From the NCBI RefSeq assembly GCF_015644585.1, contig NZ_JADOBI010000001.1, positions 434,001-498,000 on the forward strand: DNA of 64,000 nt. Direction: 5' to 3'. The notes below the pieces were generated by a model. It was not told the DNA's origin, did no database searches, and worked only from the letters and a program-made list of their open reading frames with translations. The DNA is from Rahnella laticis (lineage in GTDB: Bacteria; Pseudomonadota; Gammaproteobacteria; Enterobacterales; Enterobacteriaceae). Within the stretch, counting starts at the first letter, position 1. Each line of letters begins with the position of its first letter. Below, piece after piece: positions 33,039 through 45,250 of the stretch. Made by a program: the position numbers and the translations under genes.

Positions 33039-34675
33039 TGTTCTTCCCCCTGCATCAGGCGGCGGTATTTCATGCTGTCGTGATACATCTCATGAAATAC
33101 GCGGTATTTGCGGTCGTAATACTCTTTGATTTTGTTGGTTTGCGGCGTGACAGTTTTGCCTATGCGGCTCATGGCGGCCATCGCTTCGGGCAGAGAATCG
33201 TACGCGCCGGCGGCCACGGTGCCCATCATGGCGCTGCCGAGCAACATCGCTTCGCTCTCTTCCGGCAACAGCATCGCGCAGCCTGTCGCGTTGGAATGCT
33301 CCTGCACAAACACCGGGTTTTTGGTGCCGCCGCCGCTCGCCATCATGGTATCAATGCGGTAGCCGCTCTGATTCATGGTTTCAATGATATGACGGGTGCC
33401 GAGCGCCAGCGCCTGGATCGTTGCGAGATAATGCAGCGCCATGTCCTCCGGCGTGCGCGAGAGTTTCAGGCCGGTCAGCGTGCCGGTGAGCGTCGGGTTG
33501 GCGCGCGGCGAACGGTTGCCGTGGAAGTAGGGCAACATATGAATGTCTTGGGTCAGGAACGCGATGTTTTCCGGTTCACCCGCCATTTTGCGCAGCAGAC
33601 TGTTGAGTATTTCATAAATGGTTTTGCCGCTGTCTTTGCCCTGTTTCAGTAAATCCTGATAGCACGGATGTGACTGAATCACGTGGTCGATCAGCGCTCC
33701 GGTGGTGGACTGGCCGCCTTCGTTAAGCCAGTAATCCGGCAGGATCGCGGAGAAATATGGCCCCCAGATGCCGCCGATGTAGCGTGCGCTGCGGGACATC
33801 GCCATATGCGCCGTAGAAGTGCCGCCAATGAGCGCGATGCGGTTGTCGAAATCGGCGGATTCACCCGATGCGCCGCTGGCACCGAGAATGCCGAGGCTGC
33901 CCGCGTGCGCATCAATAATGGAGACGCTGACCGCGGTTCCTGCCATCAGCCCCATTTCAGCGGCGGCGCGCTGTGTCAGGCCGTGGCCCAGCGGTTCGCC
34001 CATGGTTTTGACTTCGCTGCCGATTTTAGCGGCATTGTTTTCCAGCAAATCTTCCAGACCAATCTGGCGGAAATAGCTCGGATCCCAGCGGTCTTCGTGG
34101 CCGATATAGGTCCATTTACACACCGTTGAACACAGTGAACGCGTGGTACTTTGTGTGGCGCGCCAGGTCAGGAAATCTGGCAAATCAAACAGATGCCCGA
34201 CGTTATTCCACGTCGTCGGCATATGTTGTTTCAGCCACAGGAGTTTTGGCGTCTGCATTTCTGGCGAAATAATCCCGCCGACGAATTCCAGCACGCGGTG
34301 GCCGGTGGCGTTGATGCGTTCGGCCTGCGTGATGGCGCGGTGATCCATCCAAACAATAATGTTCTGCTCGCTGCGGCCGGACGGGCTGACGGTCAGCGGT
34401 TTACCTTCTTTATCGAGCACCACCAGCGAACAGGTGGCGTCAAAGCCGATGCCTTTTACCTGAATCGGGTTGATGTCGGCCTGATTCACCGCGTCTTTGA
34501 CGGCGTTGCAGACGGATTGCCAGATCTCATCGGAAGACTGCTCGACGAAATCGGCTTTCGGGCGGTACAGCGTAATCTCGCGGCTGGCCTGACCGACCAT
34601 GCGGCCGGTCATGTCGAAGACGCCCGCACGGGCGCTGCCGGTTCCTACGTCAACTCCAATAAAATAACTCGCCAT
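33035..34675 (-). CDS. FGGY-family carbohydrate kinase, D-ribulokinase type
   Basis: Phosphorylates a sugar, probably a pentulose. The 546 residues have the ATPase start FIGVDVGTGSARAGVFD, the substrate loop IVWMDHRAITQAERI near 117 and the C-terminal FGGY signature region MMASGGGTKNPVFVQEHSN near 436. It resembles the Yersinia/human FGGY D-ribulokinase subgroup rather than AraB, XylB or LsrK. ATG at 34675 (MASYFIGVD) follows AAGGG. The gene lies between the importer genes and the SIS isomerase gene on one transcript. Confidence 0.85.
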   Translation of the reverse strand: MASYFIGVDVGTGSARAGVFDMTGRMVGQASREITLYRPKADFVEQSSDEIWQSVCNAVKDAVNQADINPIQVKGIGFDATCSLVVLDKEGKPLTVSPSGRSEQNIIVWMDHRAITQAERINATGHRVLEFVGGIISPEMQTPKLLWLKQHMPTTWNNVGHLFDLPDFLTWRATQSTTRSLCSTVCKWTYIGHEDRWDPSYFRQIGLEDLLENNAAKIGSEVKTMGEPLGHGLTQRAAAEMGLMAGTAVSVSIIDAHAGSLGILGASGASGESADFDNRIALIGGTSTAHMAMSRSARYIGGIWGPYFSAILPDYWLNEGGQSTTGALIDHVIQSHPCYQDLLKQGKDSGKTIYEILNSLLRKMAGEPENIAFLTQDIHMLPYFHGNRSPRANPTLTGTLTGLKLSRTPEDMALHYLATIQALALGTRHIIETMNQSGYRIDTMMASGGGTKNPVFVQEHSNATGCAMLLPEESEAMLLGSAMMGTVAAGAYDSLPEAMAAMSRIGKTVTPQTNKIKEYYDRKYRVFHEMYHDSMKYRRLMQGEEQ

Positions 34676-34704
34676 GTTTTTTCCCTTCGGTAAAAGCAAT
34701 TCGC

Positions 34705-35658
34705 TTAAGATTTTCTGTTTTGTAAGGCGATAAACAGGATCAGGACGCCGCCCCAGAGTGCCATCGTCAGGTAACTGCTGACGCCCATCAGGTTCAGGCC
34801 GCTTTCCAGCATTTGCAGGACGATCAGCGCCAGCACCAGCCCGATGACCCGCCCGAATCCGCCGTCGGGGTTGATCCCGCCAAGCACGGACGCAAGAATG
34901 GTCACCAGCAGATACGAGTCGCCGTAGCCCGCTTTCGCCGAGTTAAATTTAGACATCATCAGCAGCGCCGCGCCCCAGCCAAGCAGGGCGGAAAGTACGT
35001 ACACCGCGATGGTGACTTTATGTGTGTTGACGCCGCTAAAGCGCGTGGCCTGTTCGTTGGAACCCATCAGATACAAACTGCGGCCGAGCGTGGTGTGTTC
35101 CAGCAAAACCCACAGCAGCAGCGCCACCAGCAGGAAAAGCAGCAGGGCGACCGGAATACCCAGCAGGCTGCCGTTGCTCAGATACTGAATCGCCGCCGGG
35201 AAGCCGGAAATCACTGCACCGTTAGTGAGTAAAATGTTCAGCCCGGCAATCAGCGTCATGGTGCCGAGCGTTGCCAGAATCGGGGAAACGCCGACGTACG
35301 CAATCAGCGCGCCGTTCAGCACCCCAATCACCACCGCAACGGCCAGCCCGGCGAGCATCGCCAGCGCGAAATAACCCGGCTGGTCAGGATGCGCCACCAG
35401 AATCGCAGCCATCGCCAGCGAACAGGCATTAGCCCCGGCAATGACGGAAAGGTTGATACCGCCGGTCAGCATGGTGATGCCCATGCCTAACGCCAGCATG
35501 CCCAGAATCGGCAACTGCGAGGAAATCGACTGGAAATTGCCGACGCTGTAAAAACTGCCGCCCAGCGTGAAGGAAAACAGCACGGCGACAGCGACGATGA
35601 TCAGCAACTGCAAGCGGATGATGCGGTCGCCGGGGAGAATTCGGGTTAAGGTCGTCAT
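34705..35658 (-). CDS. Sugar ABC transporter permease 2 (RbsC/LsrD-like)
   Basis: Inner-membrane subunit of 317 residues with about nine hydrophobic segments and the BPD_transp_2 motif VLGGINPDGGFGRVIG near 262, which marks the cytoplasmic loop contacting the ATPase. MLALGMGITMLTGGINLSV near 55 is the usual family start. It pairs with the upstream permease for a heterodimeric channel. One base separates the two genes. Confidence 0.9.
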   Translation of the reverse strand: MTTLTRILPGDRIIRLQLLIIVAVAVLFSFTLGGSFYSVGNFQSISSQLPILGMLALGMGITMLTGGINLSVIAGANACSLAMAAILVAHPDQPGYFALAMLAGLAVAVVIGVLNGALIAYVGVSPILATLGTMTLIAGLNILLTNGAVISGFPAAIQYLSNGSLLGIPVALLLFLLVALLLWVLLEHTTLGRSLYLMGSNEQATRFSGVNTHKVTIAVYVLSALLGWGAALLMMSKFNSAKAGYGDSYLLVTILASVLGGINPDGGFGRVIGLVLALIVLQMLESGLNLMGVSSYLTMALWGGVLILFIALQNRKS

Positions 35659-35659
35659 G

Positions 35660-36649
35660 TCACATCCCCTTCGCCAGTTTGCGTTTTTCGTTCCACGCGG
35701 TGCTGCTGATGCTGACCAGAATGATCACGCCGCTGAAAACCTGATGCCAGTAAGACGAAATGCTCAGTAATGTCAGCCCGTTTTGCAGGAAGGCCAGCAG
35801 CATTACGCCGAGAATGGTGCCGGTCAGCGAACCGCGCCCGCCGGTCATGCTGGTACCGCCTAACACCACCGCCGCCAGCACCGTCAGTTCATAACCGAGC
35901 AGGGAATTGGGCGCGACCGACTGCGTGATTTGCGCCTGTACGACCGCCGCAATGCCCGCCAGCAAACCCATAAAGCCGTAAACGTAGAAGTGCAGGCGCA
36001 GAATGTTCAGGCCGAGGCGCGAGGCGGCGTCACGGTTGCTGCCCATCGCGTAAATCTGGCGGCCTACGCGGGTGCGGTTCATGAGTACGCCGGTGGCGAT
36101 AATCACACCGAGCAGGCTGAGCAGCGGCAATGTCAGGCCGTAGTCATAGCCGTCGGCGGCAGTGAACGAGAACCAGCTGATGCCGTTCATAAACCAGTCC
36201 GGGAAACCGTACAGCCAGGTGCCGTTGGTCAGATAAACCAGCAAACCGTAAAACAGGTTCAGCGTGGCAATGGTGATGATAATTGCCGGAACGCGCAGCC
36301 AGTAGACCAGGAATCCGTTCACCAGCCCGAGCAGCAAACCGGTACCCATCGACATCGCAAACGCCAGCGGAAAACTGCCGCCGTGGTGAATGATGTAACT
36401 CGCCATTACGTACTGGCCGATTGAGGTCACGGCAGGGAAGGAGATATCAATGCCGCCGGCAATCAGCACCACGAACAGGCCACAGGCCAGAATGCCGAGA
36501 ATGGCGTAGCTGGTGGCGACGTCGGTGAGATTGCCGAGCGTCATAAATTCACTGGTGCGCAGGCTCAGACCGATGACCAGCAGCAGAACCAGTAATCCCA
36601 GCCAGAATTCGTGCTGAGAAAACAATTTGGAGAGCTTTTTGTTATCCAT
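35660..36649 (-). CDS. Sugar ABC transporter permease 1 (RbsC/LsrC-like)
   Basis: The 329-residue partner permease with AGGIDISFPAVTSIG near 65 and VLGGTSMTGGRGSLTGTILG near 275. ATG at 36649 (MDNKKLSKLFSQ) overlaps the ATPase stop by 8 bases; the longer frame to 36694 is only read-through of the ATPase end. Confidence 0.9.
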   Translation of the reverse strand: MDNKKLSKLFSQHEFWLGLLVLLLVIGLSLRTSEFMTLGNLTDVATSYAILGILACGLFVVLIAGGIDISFPAVTSIGQYVMASYIIHHGGSFPLAFAMSMGTGLLLGLVNGFLVYWLRVPAIIITIATLNLFYGLLVYLTNGTWLYGFPDWFMNGISWFSFTAADGYDYGLTLPLLSLLGVIIATGVLMNRTRVGRQIYAMGSNRDAASRLGLNILRLHFYVYGFMGLLAGIAAVVQAQITQSVAPNSLLGYELTVLAAVVLGGTSMTGGRGSLTGTILGVMLLAFLQNGLTLLSISSYWHQVFSGVIILVSISSTAWNEKRKLAKGM

Positions 36650-38159
36650 TGATTGCCTCCGCAATCTGCGCTTCGCTGCTCTGGTGCGGAGCAAACTCCG
36701 CCACCAGCTGGCCTTTGCGCATCACCAGCACGCGGTGACTGTTGTAATAAGCTTCGGGAATTTCATCGCAAATCATCAGAACGGCCATGCCGGATTCCGC
36801 CAGATCGCGCGCAATACGGTAAATGCCTTCTTTGTTGGCGATATCCACGCCGACCGTCGGCGAATCCAGGATCAGAATATGTGGCTGCGTCGCCACCCAT
36901 TTGGCGATGGCGATTCGCTGCGCATTCCCGCCGGATAACGTTTTAACCGGCAGCGCGCTGTCCGAGACTTTAATGTTCAGGTCGCGGATCAGATCTTTCA
37001 CCACGGCGGCCGCTTTGCGGTGATCCATCAGGCCGGTGGCGGTGTGCAGCTTGTCGAAAATGGACACCAGCGTGTTGTCATAAATTGACTGCTCCATGAC
37101 CAGCCCTTGCGTCAGGCGATCTTCAGAGACATACGCGATGCCGTGGCGGATAGCGTCGCGGTTACTGTGAAATTTCACCGCATTGCCGTTCACGCGGATT
37201 TCACCGCTGTCAGGCTGGCTCATGCCGAACAGGCTCAGGCACAGTTCGGTGCGCCCCGATCCCAGCAGGCCGATAATCGAGGTAATTTCGCCCTGACGCA
37301 GCGACAGCGAAATATCCTGATACTGGCCTTTGCGGCTCAGATGGCTGACTTCCAGCAGCGGCGTGGCTTCAGCGGGCGCGCGGTGCGGCAGATGGCTGTA
37401 GCTAAAACGTTGCCCGGTCATCAGGAATGCCAGCTCGTTGCTGTCGAGCGAACTCGCCGGATAGGTGCCGACCAGTTTGCCGTCGCGCATGACACTTATC
37501 CGGTCGGCGACTTCCATCACTTCATCTAAACGGTGGCTGACGAAAACCACGCAAATGCCCGCCGCTTTCAGCTCATTAACCACCCGCAGCAGGCCGTTCA
37601 CCTCGGTGCGGGTCAGTGACGCGGTGGGTTCGTCCATGATCACCAGGCTGGCGTCAGCAGCGATTGCCCGGCATATTGCCACCAGTTGACGGTCGGCGAT
37701 CGATAACTTTTCGACTTTACGATCCGGGTCGAGAGAAACCCCAACCCGTTGCATAGCCGCTATCGCTTTTTTGCGCATTGCCTCGCGATGTACCCAAAAA
37801 TCGCCGCCCGGCAAATAGCGGTGAATCGCTATATTTTCGGCCACCGATAAATTGGGGAATAAAGAAAGGTCCTGATAAATCACCTGAATGCCGTAATAAG
37901 AAGAGAGTTGCGGCGTTAAGGAATGAAATAGTTTGCCGTCCAGCGTAATCGCGGCGCCTTTTTCCGGCTGATAAACGCCGGAAATGACTTTAATAATTGT
38001 GCTTTTCCCGCAGCCATTCTGGCCCGCCAGACAATGTACTTCGCCTTTATTTAAGGTGAGCGAGACGTTATCCAGTGCCAGTACGCCGGGGAATTTTTTG
38101 CTGATTTTATCGAGGCTGATAAACGCCTCAGCAGGAACGACGGGCGTGAGTGTATTCAT
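36642..38159 (-). CDS. Sugar ABC transporter ATP-binding protein (RbsA/XylG-type, tandem ATPase)
   Basis: Energises import of a carbohydrate. The 505 residues carry two ABC domains. The first has Walker A GQNGCGKSTIIKV near 45 and Walker B LVIMDEPTASL. The second has the degenerate Walker A GLLGSGRTEL near 295, a signature SGGNAQRIAIAKWV and LILDSPTVGVD. In such proteins only the first site is fully active. ATG at 38159 (MNTLTPVVPAEAFI) follows AAGGAT; the longer frame to 38231 is not family-like. Confidence 0.92.
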   Translation of the reverse strand: MNTLTPVVPAEAFISLDKISKKFPGVLALDNVSLTLNKGEVHCLAGQNGCGKSTIIKVISGVYQPEKGAAITLDGKLFHSLTPQLSSYYGIQVIYQDLSLFPNLSVAENIAIHRYLPGGDFWVHREAMRKKAIAAMQRVGVSLDPDRKVEKLSIADRQLVAICRAIAADASLVIMDEPTASLTRTEVNGLLRVVNELKAAGICVVFVSHRLDEVMEVADRISVMRDGKLVGTYPASSLDSNELAFLMTGQRFSYSHLPHRAPAEATPLLEVSHLSRKGQYQDISLSLRQGEITSIIGLLGSGRTELCLSLFGMSQPDSGEIRVNGNAVKFHSNRDAIRHGIAYVSEDRLTQGLVMEQSIYDNTLVSIFDKLHTATGLMDHRKAAAVVKDLIRDLNIKVSDSALPVKTLSGGNAQRIAIAKWVATQPHILILDSPTVGVDIANKEGIYRIARDLAESGMAVLMICDEIPEAYYNSHRVLVMRKGQLVAEFAPHQSSEAQIAEAING

Positions 38160-38309
38160 CACATTATCCTTACAGCATATATTTATTTTTTTTGAGGATT
38201 TTGGGGGAAACAAATACGGCACAACAAACAACGCCCTATTTGTTTCATTCCCCTGGTGTGGCGCGGGAGATAATGTATCTCCGGTAAAAATGAAAACTAT
38301 TTTATGAAA

Positions 38310-39299
38310 TCAGAAGCCGAGTGATTTCGCGTTATCCGGTGTGACTTCGAGGATTTTATTAAAGCGAATCACGTGTTTTTCGGTATCCACATCGGCTTTC
38401 CCTAAGGTGTCGATGGTCAGATCCTTCGTCACTTCTTTACCCTGCAACAGCTGGTCGGCAACGGTAACCAGCGCGTAACCGGCATCTTTCGGGTCCCACA
38501 GCAGGACTTTCTTAATGTCACCGCGCATCAGGTAAGGCGCGGCCTGCGCTGGCATCGCGATACCGACGACGGCGATTTTATTTTTCGCACGTTTTTGCTG
38601 TACGGCCTGACCGGCACCGATCGGGCCGAGTGATCCGAAACCGATTATCCCTTTCAGATCAGGATAGGTTTTCATCAGATCCAGCGTGGTGGAGTAGGAC
38701 TTGTCGATATTTTCAGCCACCGGCAAACGTGAGGTGACTTCGTGCATATCCGGGTATTTTTCTTTCTGATATTTAATTGCCGCGTCAGCCCACGCGTTAT
38801 GCAATGGCACGGTCAGGGAACCGACATAAATAGCATAACCGCCTTTGCTGCCCATATCTTTTGCCAGTTCATCCATATTGGCTTCAGCATATTTCTGGCT
38901 GTCGATGGTTTCGATATCCCACTGACCAATCTGCTGATCCGGGGATTCGTGGGTTAATACGACGATGCCCTGATCGCGGGCTTTTTTCAGCACCGGTTCC
39001 AGCACTTTGGCATCGTTCGGCACCACGATAATCGCATCCACCTTTTTAGCGATGAGATCTTCAATGACTTTCACCTGCTGAGCCGGGTCTGGCGTTGAAG
39101 CACCCACCTGATACGCGTTGACGTCCAGTTTCTGCGCCGCTTCTTTTACGCCAACTTCCATGCGGGTGAACCAGGGAATGCCGGTGACCTTCGCCACGAC
39201 GGCGATGTCGTAGGGTTTATTGGCAGCGAAAGTCGGTGTCGTGAATAACATGCATGCTGAAACCACACATGCACTGACTAATGCGAGGTTAAATTTCAT
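38310..39299 (-). CDS. Sugar/AI-2-like ABC transporter periplasmic binding protein
   Basis: The 329-residue Peripla_BP_4 protein has a signal peptide ending TPTFA near residue 25, then the ribose-binding-like fold: DIAVVAKVTGIPWFTRMEVG, AIIVVPNDAKVLEPVLKKA and VGIAMPAQAAPYLMRG. It is distantly like LsrB and rhamnose-binding proteins. No lsrF, lsrG, lsrK or lsrR is present, so autoinducer-2 is not the likely ligand; a pentose or polyol fits the downstream kinase better. ATG at 39299 (MKFNLALVSACVV) follows AAAGG. First gene of the operon. Confidence 0.85.
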   Translation of the reverse strand: MKFNLALVSACVVSACMLFTTPTFAANKPYDIAVVAKVTGIPWFTRMEVGVKEAAQKLDVNAYQVGASTPDPAQQVKVIEDLIAKKVDAIIVVPNDAKVLEPVLKKARDQGIVVLTHESPDQQIGQWDIETIDSQKYAEANMDELAKDMGSKGGYAIYVGSLTVPLHNAWADAAIKYQKEKYPDMHEVTSRLPVAENIDKSYSTTLDLMKTYPDLKGIIGFGSLGPIGAGQAVQQKRAKNKIAVVGIAMPAQAAPYLMRGDIKKVLLWDPKDAGYALVTVADQLLQGKEVTKDLTIDTLGKADVDTEKHVIRFNKILEVTPDNAKSLGF

Positions 39300-39373
39300 G
39301 TCTGTACCTTTCTTATGAGGGTTTGTGTAGGGGCGGTCGGGGTAAATGCCGCAATCAGAGATTAACTTAACGG

Positions 39374-39386
39374 GAAAGCGCTTTTC
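39374..39386. promoter_or_regulatory. LacI-family-type operator upstream of the sugar operon
   Basis: GAAAGCGCTTTTC contains the palindrome AAGCGCTT with a central CG, the usual form of LacI/GalR operators. It lies 75 bases before the binding-protein start. No LacI-type regulator gene is in this window. Confidence 0.5.
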
Positions 39387-39911
39387 GCGTGCTCGTGAAC
39401 GAAGTGTGATCAAAGTCCGTAATTGTTAATTTATATGAGCAATAAGGTTAAATTTAAGTTTCATAAATTCGAGTTTCAGGCATGCGTTGCAGAGAGAACT
39501 GAAGTTACCGATAACAAGATCACGGTTGTGTAACAATTTAATAACAACCACGTATCAATAAAACAAAGCTGATGGATTTTTGAGCCCTAAAACTTTCTCA
39601 CACGTTTTTATTTGCGCAGAATGTGAACACGGTCACGGGGCGGAAATGCTCCAAACGGGTGCGTGATTGCACCGCTATCGGGCGATGTGCTGCCGCAGTG
39701 CATCAGCGCATCAGCGCCAGATCACAATCCTGCACAATATCTGCCATCAGAAATCAAAATAATTCCCTGCATACTCATTCCTTTCCCCTCGTTGCTGCAA
39801 AAGGGGATTTTTTCTTTTATTCATTTTTTATGCAATTTAAGTGAATAACAGGCGGTATTAAGTGGTTGTTTTTTCTGGGTGTCGCCTTTTTTATTCACTT
39901 TTTCCCTTTGC
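39387..39911. other. Long intergenic region between the sugar operon and astC
   Basis: About 520 bases without a credible gene, AT-rich in the right half. It contains possible NtrC half-sites TGCACC (39668) and TGCAC (39731), and TTATTCA/TGAATA motifs around 39815-39850 that could belong to ArgR boxes. Short ORFs here lack ribosome sites and family resemblance. Confidence 0.4.
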
Positions 39912-39927
39912 TGGCACGAAGACTGCA
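39912..39927 (+). promoter_or_regulatory. Sigma-54 promoter of the ast operon
   Basis: TGGCACGAAGACTGCA has GG (39913-39914) and GC (39925-39926) ten bases apart and agrees closely with TGGCACG-N4-TTGCA. It predicts a start near 39938 and a leader of about 125 bases. E. coli astC is likewise sigma-54/NtrC controlled. Confidence 0.88.
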
Positions 39928-40063
39928 ATCTATGATGTGACTGAGTGAGATTATTTATTAACTTTTAAATAACAAATTAATAACTGTATTCCCTGCCAGT
40001 CCGGGGGGCGGAAACGGTCACCCTGAATTCAGCCAGTCACTGAGACTTAATAAAGAGGTTTAT

Positions 40064-41284
40064 ATGGAACACCAACAGCAGCCGCAAAATGTCAGCCGCC
40101 ATAACTTTGATGACTGGATGGTGCCGGTTTACGCTCCGGCCGCGTTTATTCCGGTGCGTGGCGAAGGATCCTGGCTGTGGGATCAGGCCGACAAAGACTA
40201 CGTGGATTTTGCAGGCGGTATTGCGGTGAATGCGCTGGGACATGCGCACCCTGAAATTCGTAAGACGCTGCATGAGCAGGCCGATAAAGTCTGGCATCTG
40301 GGCAACGGCTATACCAATGAGCCGGTGCTGCGTCTGGCAAAACAACTGATCGACGCGACGTTTGCCGACAAAGTTTTTTTCTGTAATTCCGGTGCGGAAG
40401 CCAATGAAGCGGCACTCAAACTGGCGCGGTTGTACGGGCATAAAGCGGGTGGCGATAAGAACGAGATTATTGCCTTCAAAAACGCCTTCCACGGCCGCAC
40501 GTTGTTCACCGTCACCGCTGGCGGTCAGCCTAAATATTCCGAAGATTTTGCGCCGTTGCCACCGGCCATTACGCATCTGCCGTTTAACGATCTTTCCGCC
40601 GTTGCCAGCCAGATTTCTTCGCGTACCTGTGCCGTGATTGTTGAACCGGTCCAGGGCGAAGGCGGCGTGGTGCCTGCCGATGCGCAATTCCTGCAAGGGC
40701 TGCGTGAGCTGTGCGACAAACATCAGGCGGTGCTGATTTTTGATGAAGTCCAGACCGGCGTTGGGCGTACCGGCGAGCTGTATGCCTACCAGCATTACGG
40801 CGTGGTGCCGGACATTTTAACCAGCGCCAAAGCGCTCGGCGGCGGTTTCCCGATTGGGGCGATGCTGACGACTGACCGCTACGCCGTTCTGTTCCAGCCG
40901 GGCACGCACGGCACTACCTACGGTGGCAACCCGCTGGCGACGGCGGTGGCGGGTAAAGTTTTTGAGATGATTAATACGCCGGAAGTCCTGTCGGGCGTGC
41001 AGAAACGTCACCAGTGGTTTATCGACGGCCTGAAACGCATTAACGACCGTTATCACGTCTTCAGCGAAGTGCGCGGGCAAGGCCTGTTGCTCGGCGCGGT
41101 GATGAGTGAACGCTATAAAGATCAGGCGAAACAGCTGAATACGCTGGCAGCCGAGGAAGGGCTGATTGCGCTGATTGCCGGGCCAAACGTGCTGCGCTTC
41201 GCGCCGTCGCTGATTATTCCCGGTGCAGATATTGAAGAAGGGCTGAACCGCCTGGAACGCGCCGTGGCGCGCCTTTGCGTGTGA
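40064..41284 (+). CDS. astC: Succinylornithine transaminase AstC
   Basis: Third step of the arginine succinyltransferase pathway: N2-succinylornithine plus 2-oxoglutarate gives succinylglutamate semialdehyde and glutamate. The 406-residue class III aminotransferase has the PLP Lys in [16 protein letters not shown] near 252, [12 protein letters not shown] with the cofactor Asp near 223, and [12 protein letters not shown] near 109. ArgD is very similar; first position in astCADBE behind a sigma-54 promoter decides the call. GAGG precedes ATG. Confidence 0.95.
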   Translation: MEHQQQPQNVSRHNFDDWMVPVYAPAAFIPVRGEGSWLWDQADKDYVDFAGGIAVNALGHAHPEIRKTLHEQADKVWHLGNGYTNEPVLRLAKQLIDATFADKVFFCNSGAEANEAALKLARLYGHKAGGDKNEIIAFKNAFHGRTLFTVTAGGQPKYSEDFAPLPPAITHLPFNDLSAVASQISSRTCAVIVEPVQGEGGVVPADAQFLQGLRELCDKHQAVLIFDEVQTGVGRTGELYAYQHYGVVPDILTSAKALGGGFPIGAMLTTDRYAVLFQPGTHGTTYGGNPLATAVAGKVFEMINTPEVLSGVQKRHQWFIDGLKRINDRYHVFSEVRGQGLLLGAVMSERYKDQAKQLNTLAAEEGLIALIAGPNVLRFAPSLIIPGADIEEGLNRLERAVARLCV

Positions 41285-41328
41285 TGGTCTGGCATAAATA
41301 AGCTTTGGGATGAAAGAGGTAGAGCATC

Positions 41329-43877
<2,549 letters not shown>

Positions 43878-43888
43878 GGAGAGCTGGA

Positions 43889-45232
43889 ATGTCTGGATGT
43901 GAAGCAAATTTTGACGGACTCGTCGGGCCAACGCATCACTACGCGGGGCTGTCTTTCGGCAATGAAGCCTCGACTAAAAATCAGAACGCCGTCGCTAACC
44001 CCCGTCTGGCGGCGAAACAGGGCCTGCTGAAAATGAAAGCGCTGGCCGATCTGGGCTTTGCGCAGGGGATTTTGCCGCCACACGAACGGCCACATCTCAG
44101 CACGTTGCGTAAGATGGGATTCGGTGGCAGCGACCGCGAAGTGCTGGCAAAAGCGCAGGCGTATTCACCGCGTCTGTTGTCGTCGCTGAGTTCGGCGTCA
44201 TCCATGTGGGTGGCGAATGCGGCGACGGTTTCCCCTTCGGCGGACAGCGGCGACGGGCGTGTGCATTTCACCGTCGCTAACCTGAATAATAAATTTCACC
44301 GGGCGATAGAAGCCGAAACCACGTCGGCCATTTTGCGCGCGACGTTCCACGCGGATCGCTATTTCGCGCATCACGACGCGCTGCCGCAGGTGGCCGCGTT
44401 AGGTGATGAAGGTGCCGCAAACCATAACCGGTTATGTGGCGCGTATGACAAACCTGGCGTGCAGGTTTTTGTGTATGGCCGCGACGGGCTGGTGACCGGC
44501 GAAAACGAACCGGTGCGTTATCCGGCGCGCCAGACGCGTCTGGCCAGTGACGCGGTGGCGCGTTTGCATCAGCTCGATGAAAAAAGAACGGTATTTATTC
44601 AGCAAAATCCGCAGGCCATCGACAGCGGCGTTTTCCATAACGATGTGATTTCGGTTAGCAACGGCAACGTGCTGTTCCATCATCAGCAGGCGTTTGTGAA
44701 TACGGCCAGCGCGCTCAGTGAAATCCGCCGCAAAATGGCCGCACTGGAACTGGATTTCCAGCCGATTGAAGTGCCGCAGGCGAAAGTTTCTCTGGATGAC
44801 GCCGTGGCAACGTACCTTTTCAACAGTCAGCTGCTGACCAAATCCGACGGAAAAATGTTGTTAGTGGTGCCGGAAGAGTCGCGCCAGCACAGCGGCGTCT
44901 GGGCCTATTTGTCCGAATTAATCGAAAGCGGTGGGCCAGTGAATCAGATTGAAGTGTTTGATTTACGTGAAAGTATGCGCAACGGTGGCGGCCCGGCCTG
45001 CCTGCGGTTGCGCGTGGCGCTGAACCGGAATGAGCTGAATGCGGTGAATGTTGCGTCGATCATGAGCGACAGCCAGTTTGTGCGCCTGAATACGTGGGTG
45101 GATACGCATTACCGTGACCGGATGCAGGCCAAAGATCTGGCGGATCCGCAACTGCTGACCGAAGTGCGCACTGCGCTGGATGAGCTGACCAACATTCTCG
45201 GGCTGGGTGCCATTTACCCGTTCCAGCGCTGA
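43889..45232 (+). CDS. astB: N-succinylarginine dihydrolase AstB
   Basis: Second step: hydrolyses N2-succinylarginine to succinylornithine, CO2 and two ammonia, which is the nitrogen-yielding reaction. The 447 residues start with the conserved [20 protein letters not shown]. The guanidine-modifying fold residues are visible as His in [12 protein letters not shown] near 248 and Cys in [13 protein letters not shown] near 369. The gene lies 11 bases after astD. Confidence 0.96.
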   Translation: MSGCEANFDGLVGPTHHYAGLSFGNEASTKNQNAVANPRLAAKQGLLKMKALADLGFAQGILPPHERPHLSTLRKMGFGGSDREVLAKAQAYSPRLLSSLSSASSMWVANAATVSPSADSGDGRVHFTVANLNNKFHRAIEAETTSAILRATFHADRYFAHHDALPQVAALGDEGAANHNRLCGAYDKPGVQVFVYGRDGLVTGENEPVRYPARQTRLASDAVARLHQLDEKRTVFIQQNPQAIDSGVFHNDVISVSNGNVLFHHQQAFVNTASALSEIRRKMAALELDFQPIEVPQAKVSLDDAVATYLFNSQLLTKSDGKMLLVVPEESRQHSGVWAYLSELIESGGPVNQIEVFDLRESMRNGGGPACLRLRVALNRNELNAVNVASIMSDSQFVRLNTWVDTHYRDRMQAKDLADPQLLTEVRTALDELTNILGLGAIYPFQR

Positions 45233-45250
45233 TCCTCAAAGGAGTGAGTT

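Noticed and set aside
33683..34129. Open frame opposite the FGGY kinase
   Set aside because: Antisense shadow; codon content mirrors the kinase frame.
38310..39299. Calling the sugar importer an autoinducer-2 (Lsr) system
   Set aside because: The binding protein is only distantly LsrB-like, the kinase is not LsrK-like and lsrF, lsrG and lsrR are absent.
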